Shown: piece after piece, positions 1 through 6,782 of the stretch
Position numbering within the stretch: the stretch's first letter is position 1
Layout of the letters: each line of letters starts with the position of its first letter
Assembly: GCA_036000965.1 (NCBI GenBank)
Contig: DASYUT010000155.1
Span: forward strand, 1-38,065
Direction: 5' to 3'
DNA from: Actinomycetes bacterium
GTDB taxonomy: Bacteria > Actinomycetota > CALGFH01
DNA length: 38,065 nucleotides
The notes under the pieces: model-generated
The model's database searches: none
The model's input: only the letters and a program-made list of their open reading frames with translations
What the model was told of the DNA's origin: nothing
Program-made: the position numbers and the translations under genes

Positions 1-1003
<1,003 letters not shown>

Positions 1004-1297
1004 TTACTTGAGGACGATGGCGAGGACGTCGCGGGCGGAGAGGATGAGGTAGTCCTCGCCGCCGAGCTTGACCTCGGTGCCGCCGTACTTGGAGTAGATG
1101 ACGGTGTCGCCGACCTTCACGTCGAGCGGTACCCGGGTGCCGTCCTCGAAGCGGCCCGGCCCGACGGCGATGACCTCGCCCTCCTGGGGCTTCTCCTTGG
1201 CGGTGTCGGGGATGACGAGCCCGGAGGCGGTCATCTCCTCGCCCTCGCCCGGCTTGACGACGATGCGGTCCTCGAGCGGCTGCAGGTTGACGCTCAT
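1004..1297 (-). CDS. groES: GroES co-chaperonin (10 kDa)
   Basis: Heptameric lid of the GroEL cage. The 97-residue product has the expected length and the family signatures [13 protein letters not shown] (4-16), the mobile-loop region [21 protein letters not shown] and a C-terminal [13 protein letters not shown]. The reading frame stays open upstream to 1438, but the ATG at 1297 is chosen because it follows AGGAGGAA at good spacing and gives the standard [10 protein letters not shown] start. The 134-nt leader between this start and the CIRCE operator is long for a groES message. First gene of a groES-groEL pair. Confidence 0.97.
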   Translation of the reverse strand: MSVNLQPLEDRIVVKPGEGEEMTASGLVIPDTAKEKPQEGEVIAVGPGRFEDGTRVPLDVKVGDTVIYSKYGGTEVKLGGEDYLILSARDVLAIVLK

Positions 1298-1431
1298 CGG
1301 TTCCTCCTGTTGCGGCGCGCCGCCGCGCGGCGGCGCGCAATCGACTGGCCCGGTGGCTGGACGAGCCACGAAGGGCGTGCTTCGGGCGGTGTGGCCTGTG
1401 CTGCGGGCTGTGACTGACGCTGCCGCGGATG

Positions 1432-1458
1432 TTAGCACTCGACATTGTCGAGTGCTAG
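1432..1458. promoter_or_regulatory. CIRCE operator (HrcA binding site) of groESL
   Basis: The inverted repeat TTAGCACTC, nine bases, GAGTGCTAG matches the CIRCE consensus (TTAGCACTC-N9-GAGTGCTAA) with one mismatch. CIRCE is the target of the heat-shock repressor HrcA. It lies 134 nt before groES and 85 nt after the tsaD stop. On the minus strand TAACAT (1434-1429), at the operator edge, could be a -10 box, which would place the operator over the promoter; no convincing -35 is visible. hrcA itself is not in the window. Confidence 0.93.
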
Positions 1459-1543
1459 TCGGTGGGCCGGGCAGGCGACGCCGGGGAGGGCGGGCACGAG
1501 CGGCATCCGGACGCGGTCTGGTCGCGCGCTCCCCGCCGGCACG

Positions 1544-2635
1544 TCAGCTCCGGGCCTCGCCGGGCCCGGGCGCGGCCGCTCGCGGCTTCCGGTGCCGGTT
1601 CGAGCGGCGGGGGGCCCGACGCCCCACCCCGGGAGCGATCGGCAGGTTGGGGTCGGCGCCCAGGTCGAGCGGGGCGCGCTCGCCCCGCTCGAGCGCGAAC
1701 GTGCCGGCGCAGGCGACCATGGCGCCGTTGTCGGTGCACAGCGCCGGGGAGGGCACCAGGACTCGGACCCCCGCGTCGCGGGCCGCCTCGAGCAGCCGCC
1801 AGCGCAGCCGCGAGTTGGCCGCCACGCCGCCGGCGAGCAGCACGGTGTCGAGCCCCTCGCGCTTGGCCGCGCCCAGCACCTTGCTCACCTGGACGTCGAC
1901 CACGGCCTCCTGGAACGACGCGGCAACGTCGGCCACGCGCAGCTCCTCGCCGGCCTCCTCGACCTTGCGCACGTGGCGGAGCACGGCGGTCTTCAGGCCG
2001 GACAGCGAGAAGTCGTCGGTGCCGTCGTCGAGCAGGGCACGTGGGAAGCGGACCGCGCCCGGGTCGCCCTCCTTGGCCAGCTCGTCCAGGATCGGACCGC
2101 CCGGGTACCCCAGCCCGAGCACCCTGGCCACCTTGTCGTAGGCCTCGCCGGCGGCGTCGTCGATGGTCTGGCCGAGGACCCGGAACCGCTCGTCGGCCTC
2201 CGCGACCAGCAGGCTCGTGTGACCGCCGGAGACCACGAACACCACAGCGGGCAGCGGCAGCGGGCCGTGCTCGAGCACGTTGGCGTAGACGTGGGCGATC
2301 AGGTGGTTGACCCCGACCAGGGGGCGGTCCAGGGCGAGGGCGTACGCCTTGGCCGCGGCCACCCCCACCAGCAGCGAGCCGGCCAGGCCGGGCCCGATGG
2401 TCACCGCGAAGCCGTCGACGTCCTCGAGCCTCGCCCCGCCGAGCGCGAGGGCCTGCTCGACCGCGGGGTGCAGCAGGTCGACATGGGCCCGGGAAGCCAC
2501 CTCGGGCACCACCCCGCCGTAGCGGTCGTGCAGGGTCCGCTGGTCGGCGACCACGTTCGAGCGCACCCGCCGGCCGTCCTCGACCAGCGCGACGCCGGTC
2601 TCGTCGCAGCTCGTCTCGATCCCGAGGACCAGCAT
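1544..2635 (-). CDS. tsaD: tRNA threonylcarbamoyladenosine transferase TsaD
   Basis: Transfers the threonylcarbamoyl group to A37 of ANN-decoding tRNAs (t6A), working with TsaB and TsaE. The 363-residue protein starts MLVLGIETSCDET, has the metal-binding HLIAH (His111 and His115), SGGHTSLL, DDAAGEAYDKVAR, and the C-terminal ASKHA-fold signatures LAGGVAANSRLR and CTDNGAM. About 25 residues rich in Arg, Pro and Ala extend past the usual end. The ATG at 2635 follows GGAGGGGAGGC, which is carried by an 80-bp element also found before rplX. It is downstream of rimI and a repeat-built open frame. The antisense frames over it are shadows. Confidence 0.97.
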   Translation of the reverse strand: MLVLGIETSCDETGVALVEDGRRVRSNVVADQRTLHDRYGGVVPEVASRAHVDLLHPAVEQALALGGARLEDVDGFAVTIGPGLAGSLLVGVAAAKAYALALDRPLVGVNHLIAHVYANVLEHGPLPLPAVVFVVSGGHTSLLVAEADERFRVLGQTIDDAAGEAYDKVARVLGLGYPGGPILDELAKEGDPGAVRFPRALLDDGTDDFSLSGLKTAVLRHVRKVEEAGEELRVADVAASFQEAVVDVQVSKVLGAAKREGLDTVLLAGGVAANSRLRWRLLEAARDAGVRVLVPSPALCTDNGAMVACAGTFALERGERAPLDLGADPNLPIAPGVGRRAPRRSNRHRKPRAAAPGPGEARS

Positions 2636-2637
2636 GG

Positions 2638-2874
2638 CTACTGCCTCCCCTCCAGACGTCCGCCCGGCCGGCGCCTGGCCGGGGTGGACGACGCCTCGGC
2701 GTGGCCGTCACGGGAACCCGGCAGCGACCGGACGAGCCTCGCCGGAGTCGGCATCAACGCACCTGCCGGGGCTGGCATCAACGCACCTGCCTGAGTCGGC
2801 ATCGGCGCACCTCGCGGGGCTGGCATCGGCGCACCTGCCAGGGCTGGCATCGGCGCACCTCGCGGGGTCGGCAT
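2638..2874 (-). other. 78-codon repeat-built open frame filling the rimI-tsaD gap (coding status unknown)
   Basis: An ATG overlaps the rimI stop codon as TGATG, and the frame runs to a TAG two bases before the tsaD ATG. The first half is made of six 24-bp repeats, each giving eight residues like GAPMPAPR, so the product would begin MPTPRGAPMPALAGAPMP and end RRRPGGRLEGRQ. Every repeat also reproduces a GAGG or AGG ending and an ATG. The exact fit between two genes and the in-frame repeat length are what one would expect of a translated coupling peptide, but a GC-rich repeat with no stop codons could give the same picture by chance. No known domain is seen. Confidence 0.3.
2643..2722 (-). repeat. 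Dispersed intergenic element, copy A (before tsaD)
   Basis: This 80-bp stretch aligns without gaps to 31804-31883, with 63 of 80 positions identical and 36 of 40 in the half nearest the gene. It ends with GGAGGC exactly seven bases before the tsaD start codon, so it supplies the ribosome binding site. It contains the GC-rich inverted repeat around GGCGCCGGCC. It overlaps the non-repeat part of the 78-codon open frame. Confidence 0.8.
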
Positions 2875-2891
2875 CAGCGCACCTCGCGGGG
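2748..2891. repeat. Tandem array, six 24-bp units, across the rimI 3' end
   Basis: Six head-to-tail 24-bp copies begin at 2748, 2772, 2796, 2820, 2844 and 2868. The plus-strand unit is close to CTGGCATCGGCGCACCTCG followed by CGGGG, with two to five differences between copies. The last copy covers the final codons and the TGA of rimI, so the array looks like repeated copying of the gene's 3' end into the gap. There are no spacers, so it is not a CRISPR array. Confidence 0.93.
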
Positions 2892-3440
2892 CTCTGGGAT
2901 GCGGCGGGCCAGCTCGCCCAGGCGGGCGGTGTACGCGGAGGTCTGCAGGCCCTCGGCCCACATGATGAGCGCGTCCTCGCCGGTCTCGGCGTAGTAGTTC
3001 TTGCGGATGCCGACCGGCGCGAAGCCGAACTGGTGGTACAGGCCCTGGGCGGCGTGGTTGGCCACCCGCACCTCGAGCGTGCAGGCGGTCGCGCCCCTGC
3101 GCCTGGCCTCGGCGACCAGCGCGAACAGCAGCCGGGCGGCGATCTTGCGCCGGTGCTGGTCGGGGTCGACCGCGATGTTGGTGACGTGCGCCTCGTCGCC
3201 GAAGACCATCAGGCCGGCGTAGCCCACCACCCGGCGGTGGGCCCGGGCGACGATGTAGTAGCGGGTCGAGCGCTGGACGATCTCAGAAAGGAACAGGGTC
3301 ATCGTCCACGGGCGCGGGTAGACGCGGCGCTCGATGTCGAGCACCTGACCGATGTGGCGCCGGCGCATGACGGTCAGCTCGATGGCGGCCGGCGGGCGGG
3401 GGCCCTCGACCTGGCCCGGCGGTGGGTACAGGGAAGCCAA
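2874..3440 (-). CDS. rimI: RimI-like GNAT N-acetyltransferase
   Basis: Member of the GNAT fold; RimI acetylates the N-terminal alanine of ribosomal protein S18 in Escherichia coli, and here the target is inferred. The 188-residue product has the acetyl-CoA region AVDPDQHRRKIAARLL (about 91-106), VANHAAQGLYHQFGF and the RKNYY segment usual for RimI. It is longer than the usual 150 residues, with about 20 extra at the N terminus and some at the C terminus. The start is TTG at 3440, seven bases after AGGAG and two bases after the tsaB stop, so translation is coupled to tsaB. The tsaB-rimI-tsaD order is the common actinobacterial arrangement. Its last codons lie inside the 24-bp tandem array. Confidence 0.92.
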   Translation of the reverse strand: MASLYPPPGQVEGPRPPAAIELTVMRRRHIGQVLDIERRVYPRPWTMTLFLSEIVQRSTRYYIVARAHRRVVGYAGLMVFGDEAHVTNIAVDPDQHRRKIAARLLFALVAEARRRGATACTLEVRVANHAAQGLYHQFGFAPVGIRKNYYAETGEDALIMWAEGLQTSAYTARLGELARRIPEPREVR

Positions 3441-3442
3441 GG

Positions 3443-4189
3443 TCAGGCTCCTGGCGCCGTCGGGGCCTGGCGGGCCCCGACCCCCTGGGAGCGGGCCAGC
3501 CGCCGCTCGACCGCGGGGTCGACGTCGGGCCGGCGGAGGTACATGGGGGACACGTCCAGCGGCAGGGTGTACTCCTCACGGTGGAAGCGGGGCAGGGCCA
3601 GCTCGATCAGGGCCTCGGCCGAGGGCGCGGACCCGGCGTGGCTCGCGAGGTGGACGCGCTCGTCGAGGTGCTCGAAGCTGGCGGCGTAGGCCGCCACGCC
3701 CGAGCCGACCAGCAGCATGTCCTCGCGCCGGGCTTCCAGCTCGGCGGCCAGCCGGTCCGGGCGCAGCACGGCGTACCTGCTCAGACGCTGGATGCCCCCG
3801 GGCGCGTGCCGGTACAGGGCGGCGAACAGCTCGCCCCTCCTGGCGTCGATGACCGCGCACACGGTACGGGCCGTGTGCCGGTGGGCGAACGCGATCAGGT
3901 CCAGGCTGGGCACGGCCACCATGGGCAGGCGCCAGGCCTGGGCGAGCGCCTTGGCGGTCGCCACCCCGACCCGCAGGCCCGTGAACAGGCCCGGGCCGAT
4001 GCCGACCGCGATCCCACCCAGCGACCCCGGCTCGAGGTCGGCCCGGTCGAGCACCCAGCGCACCGACGGCGACAGCAGCTCCGCATGGGCGCGCTCATGA
4101 CGCACGGACACCGCCGCGCAAGCGCCCGTCTCCGTGCCGACGGCGACGCTCGTGACGGCGGTGGCGGTGTCGATGCCGAGCACGAACAA
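3443..4189 (-). CDS. tsaB: TsaB, partner of TsaD in t6A tRNA modification
   Basis: Non-catalytic ASKHA-fold paralogue that dimerises with TsaD and is needed for t6A synthesis. The 248-residue product begins FVLGIDTATAVTSVAV, followed by HERAHAELLSPSVRWVL and the typical GGIAVGIGPGLFTGLRVGV (about 58-76). The frame is open far upstream to 4588, but TTG at 4189 is chosen because GGAGG lies seven bases before it and the product then begins at the conserved strand; a GTG six bases further in (4183) is the alternative. It is the first gene of tsaB-rimI-tsaD. Its usual neighbour tsaE is 2 kb away, separated by two plus-strand regulators. Confidence 0.95.
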   Translation of the reverse strand: MFVLGIDTATAVTSVAVGTETGACAAVSVRHERAHAELLSPSVRWVLDRADLEPGSLGGIAVGIGPGLFTGLRVGVATAKALAQAWRLPMVAVPSLDLIAFAHRHTARTVCAVIDARRGELFAALYRHAPGGIQRLSRYAVLRPDRLAAELEARREDMLLVGSGVAAYAASFEHLDERVHLASHAGSAPSAEALIELALPRFHREEYTLPLDVSPMYLRRPDVDPAVERRLARSQGVGARQAPTAPGA

Positions 4190-4371
4190 CTCGAGACCTC
4201 CGGGACGCTCGCCAACTCGGTCCCCATTGTTGCATCCCGGTGCACCCTGTCCCGTGTCACCCCCAGGTCCGTGTCCGCTACCTCCCCGGAATCCTGCACC
4301 GTCTCCCAGCTCTGCTGAGCCCGCCGGCTCAAGGACCTGCCGGCGCGTCCGATCTTCCATCCACACGACAA

Positions 4372-4385
4372 CGACATCGATGTCG
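4372..4385. promoter_or_regulatory. 14-bp perfect palindrome between tsaB and the GGDEF gene
   Basis: CGACATCGATGTCG reads the same on both strands and lies 57 bases before the start of the receiver-GGDEF gene in the 253-nt divergent gap. Its symmetry and position fit an operator for a dimeric regulator, but no regulator or second copy is known. The rest of the gap (4190-4371 and 4386-4442) shows no promoter I can call. Confidence 0.3.
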
Positions 4386-4442
4386 CCGGGCTCGATCTCG
4401 CGGAGCCGTCGGAGGTACCAGCGCACCACAGAGGGAGCTTCG

Positions 4443-5309
4443 ATGGCACGGGTGCTGATCGTCCAGGCGCACGAGCAGTCTCGGTCCGACACCGCCGCCG
4501 AGCTGCACGCGGAGGGCCACGAGGTCCTCGAGGCGGAGTCGGCCGAGCGCGCGGTCACGGTCGCCCGCGACGCCGAACCGGAGATCATCCTGCTCGACCC
4601 GATGCTGCCCGACCGCTCCGGCTACGAGGTGTACGCCACCCTGCAGCGCGACCCGGCCACCGTGGCCATCCCGGTGCTGTTCCTCTCGAGCCCAGGGCGC
4701 AGCCGCGTCACCCGCGCGCTGGTCGGCGGGCTCGACATCACCACCCGGCTCGGCCTGGCCCTGCGCACCAAGACGCTGCACGAGGAGCTGCGGCTCGGGG
4801 ACGCCCGCCTGCGCTCGGCCCTGCTCACCGACTCCCTGACCGGGCTCGCCAACCGGCGGGCGGTGGAGGAGCGGCTGCGGGCGGCCAGCGACACGGCCAG
4901 GTCGGGCGCCGGCCCGCTCTCGGTGGCCCTGGCCGACCTCGACGAGTTCACCGCGGTCAACGAGGAGTGGGGCTACGCGGTCGGCGACCACATGCTGCAG
5001 GCGTTCGCGGGCCTGCTGCACGAGTCGTGCCGGGGCGAGGACGTGATCGGCCGCTACGAGGGCGAGGCGTTCCTGCTGATCCTGCCGGGCACCCGGCTCG
5101 ACGAGGCTTGGTATGTGGCCGAGCGGGTCCGGGAGCGGGCCGCTGCCCTCGGCCTCGCGCTCGGCGCCACGTCCGGGCCGCAGCTCTCGGCCTCGTTCGG
5201 GGTGGCCGAGCACCGCGAGCCCGACTCCTGGAGCGACCTGCTCGGTCGCGCGGTAGCCGCCCTCAGGCGGGCCAAGCGGGCCGGCCGGAACCGCTGCGAG
5301 GTGGCCTGA
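4443..5309 (+). CDS. Receiver-GGDEF protein with degenerate active site and intact I-site
   Basis: Two-domain regulator of 288 residues. Residues 1-105 resemble a response-regulator receiver: Asp52 in LLDPMLPDRSGYEV matches the phospho-acceptor, but the acidic pair near residue 10 is replaced by QAHEQS and the segment carrying the switch lysine appears deleted. Residues 115-288 are a GGDEF domain with DSLTGLANRR (130-139) and ADLDEFTAVNEEWGYAVGD, but the signature reads EGEAF (206-210) instead of GGDEF or GGEEF. The product-binding inhibitory site RxxD (RGED, 197-200) is kept. I infer a c-di-GMP receptor, not an active cyclase. The ATG follows GAGGGAG. It is on the opposite strand to the t6A genes on both sides. 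Confidence 0.9.
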   Translation: MARVLIVQAHEQSRSDTAAELHAEGHEVLEAESAERAVTVARDAEPEIILLDPMLPDRSGYEVYATLQRDPATVAIPVLFLSSPGRSRVTRALVGGLDITTRLGLALRTKTLHEELRLGDARLRSALLTDSLTGLANRRAVEERLRAASDTARSGAGPLSVALADLDEFTAVNEEWGYAVGDHMLQAFAGLLHESCRGEDVIGRYEGEAFLLILPGTRLDEAWYVAERVRERAAALGLALGATSGPQLSASFGVAEHREPDSWSDLLGRAVAALRRAKRAGRNRCEVA

Positions 5310-5348
5310 CCAGGCGGTCCGCTGCGAGGTGGCCTGACCGGGCGGTCC
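5293..5348. repeat. 28-bp tandem duplication over the 3' end of the GGDEF gene
   Basis: Two 28-bp copies (5293-5320 and 5321-5348) differ at one base. The first holds the last codons (Cys-Glu-Val-Ala) and TGA of the receiver-GGDEF gene; the second repeats these codons and the stop downstream. The duplication is recent enough to be nearly perfect. Confidence 0.95.
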
Positions 5349-5482
5349 GACCTGGTCAGCAGGTGGCGGGACTGACGGTCACGGAGCAACCGTTGCTCGG
5401 TGCCGCAGGCCTGGCAGCCGAGCCGGGTCAGGGTGAGGGTGGTGTCGCCTGCGGAGTACCGGCTCACGTGGTCGCCTCGATC

Positions 5483-5511
5483 TTGCATGCTGATCTTTGC
5501 CGATATATCGT
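5483..5511 (+). promoter_or_regulatory. Candidate promoter with 10-bp palindromic operator before the PadR gene
   Basis: TTGCAT (5483-5488) and TATCGT (5506-5511) are 17 bases apart, a fair -35/-10 pair in an unusually AT-rich stretch. The perfect palindrome CGATATATCG (5501-5510) covers the -10 box. PadR repressors commonly bind palindromes at their own promoters, so autorepression is a reasonable inference. The promoter would give a 5' leader of about 40 bases. Confidence 0.4.
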
Positions 5512-5559
5512 GAACATACGAGTTCGTCGAGACGATCGTCAGAAGAAGGGAGCAGGGCG

Positions 5560-6231
5560 ATGCATGCGACAGGTGCGATGCGAGGGCCTTGGGGCGGTTT
5601 CGGACCGGGCCGGGCCGCATGGGCGGCGATGGCCGCCGGGCGCCGGGGGCCGGGGTCCTTCGGGCACGGCCCGCGGGGCGGGTTCCTGTTCGGCGGGCCG
5701 CCGTTTGGCGGCTTCCCAGGGCCGATGTTCGGGCGCGGTCCGAAGGTGCGGCGTGGCGACGTCCGCGCCGCCACGCTGGCCGTGCTGGCTGAGCGGCCGC
5801 TCCACGGCTACCAGATCATCCAGGAGATCACCGAGCGGAGCGGGGGAGTGTGGCGGCCAAGCCCGGGCTCGGTCTACCCGGCGGTCCAGCAGCTCGAGGA
5901 CGAGGGCCTCGTGCGGGTCGAGAAGCAGCACGGGCGCCGCACGGTCCATCTCACCGACGCCGGGCGCGCATACGTGCAGGAGCACCAGGAGGAGCTCGAC
6001 GCGGTCTGGGACACGGTGACCGAGAGCGTGAGCGACGAGGTGCTGGAGCTCGGCGACCTCGCCGCGCAGGTGGGCGCCGCCGTCACGCAGGTGGCCCACG
6101 CGGGGACCGCCAGCCAGGTCGCCGAGGCAGGCAAGGTCCTGGCCGATGCCCGCCGGGCACTGTACCGGATCCTCGCCGACGGTGATCCCGAGCGCGGCGA
6201 CCAGCGCCCGGACGGCCCCGGCAGCGTCTGA
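5560..6231 (+). CDS. PadR-family transcriptional regulator with glycine-rich N terminus
   Basis: DNA-binding repressor of 223 residues. After about 65 residues rich in Gly, Pro, Phe and Arg (for example FLFGGPPFGGFPGPMFGRGP) comes the winged helix: VRRGDVRAATLAVLAERPLH, GYQIIQEI, RPSPGSVYPAVQQLEDEGLV and the wing VRVEKQHGRRTVHLTDAGR, then an alpha-helical C-terminal dimer region with EELDAVWDTV. The ATG at 5560 follows GAAGGGAG; the frame extends 21 codons upstream without a better start. The Gly-rich leader is common in actinobacterial PadR proteins. Targets are unknown: no transporter or efflux gene is adjacent, so it may control itself and genes elsewhere. Confidence 0.92.
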   Translation: MHATGAMRGPWGGFGPGRAAWAAMAAGRRGPGSFGHGPRGGFLFGGPPFGGFPGPMFGRGPKVRRGDVRAATLAVLAERPLHGYQIIQEITERSGGVWRPSPGSVYPAVQQLEDEGLVRVEKQHGRRTVHLTDAGRAYVQEHQEELDAVWDTVTESVSDEVLELGDLAAQVGAAVTQVAHAGTASQVAEAGKVLADARRALYRILADGDPERGDQRPDGPGSV

Positions 6232-6244
6232 CCGGGGTCACGCG

Positions 6245-6266
6245 ACCCGGCCGGGCGGGGCCGGGT
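6245..6266. terminator. GC hairpin between convergent padR-like gene and tsaE
   Basis: ACCCGGCC, six bases, GGCCGGGT forms an 8-bp perfect stem in the 40-nt gap between two genes that end toward each other. There is no run of T on either side, as is usual for terminators in high-GC actinobacteria. It could stop both transcripts. Confidence 0.5.
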
Positions 6267-6271
6267 GAGCG

Positions 6272-6778
6272 TCAGCGGCTGCCGGGGGCGCTGGCCGCGA
6301 ACGGCCGCAGGGCGGCCTCCAGCTCCCCGGTCCGCTGTGACCAGTCCGGCCCGTGTGCCCGCACCCGGATCTCACGCACCTCGTCGAACCTGGTGTGGAG
6401 GGCGAGCTCGAGCCAGCTCTCGGGCATGACGGCCAGCACGCGGTCGGCCCACTCGACGAAGACGACCGTGTCCGGGTCGAACACGTCCTCGAGGCCGAGG
6501 TCCTCGAGCTCGGGCGCACCGCTCAGCCGGTAGGCGTCGACGTGCTGGACGGGCACGTCGCCGTCGTACTCCCGTACCAGCATGAAGGTGGGCGAGACGA
6601 CCGGCTCGCCCACCCCGAGGGCGGCCGCCGCCCCCTGCACGAGCCGGGTCTTGCCCGCGCCGAGGTCCCCGGTCAGCCCGACCACGTCGCCTGGTCCAAG
6701 GACCGTGGCCAGGGCCGCCCCGGCCGCCTTGGTGGTCGCCTCGTCGGCCGCCTGGAGCCGCAGCTCGTGCTCGCCCAT
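6272..6778 (-). CDS. tsaE: tRNA threonylcarbamoyladenosine biosynthesis ATPase TsaE
   Basis: P-loop ATPase that powers the TsaB-TsaD complex in t6A synthesis. The 168-residue product has Walker A GDLGAGKT (37-44), VVSPTFMLVREY, HVDAYRL (79-85) and VVFVEWADR (105-113), all family landmarks. The frame is open to 6877, but the ATG at 6778 lies four bases after the stop of the glycosylase gene and gives the normal N terminus; no strong Shine-Dalgarno is seen, which suggests coupled translation. It is the last gene of the minus-strand cluster that begins at glmM, and is parted from tsaB by two opposite-strand regulators. Confidence 0.95.
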   Translation of the reverse strand: MGEHELRLQAADEATTKAAGAALATVLGPGDVVGLTGDLGAGKTRLVQGAAAALGVGEPVVSPTFMLVREYDGDVPVQHVDAYRLSGAPELEDLGLEDVFDPDTVVFVEWADRVLAVMPESWLELALHTRFDEVREIRVRAHGPDWSQRTGELEAALRPFAASAPGSR

Positions 6779-6782
6779 GGTG

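Noticed and set aside
2748-2891. CRISPR-like array
   Set aside because: The 24-bp units are directly adjacent with no spacers, and they overlap the rimI coding end.
4190-4588. N-terminal extension of TsaB up to 4588
   Set aside because: The extra 133 residues match nothing and are antisense to the GGDEF gene start; the TTG at 4189 has a strong ribosome site and the conserved N terminus.
6232-6271. Insertion-sequence ends around the GGDEF-PadR pair
   Set aside because: No terminal inverted repeats, target duplications or transposase remnants are visible at either boundary.
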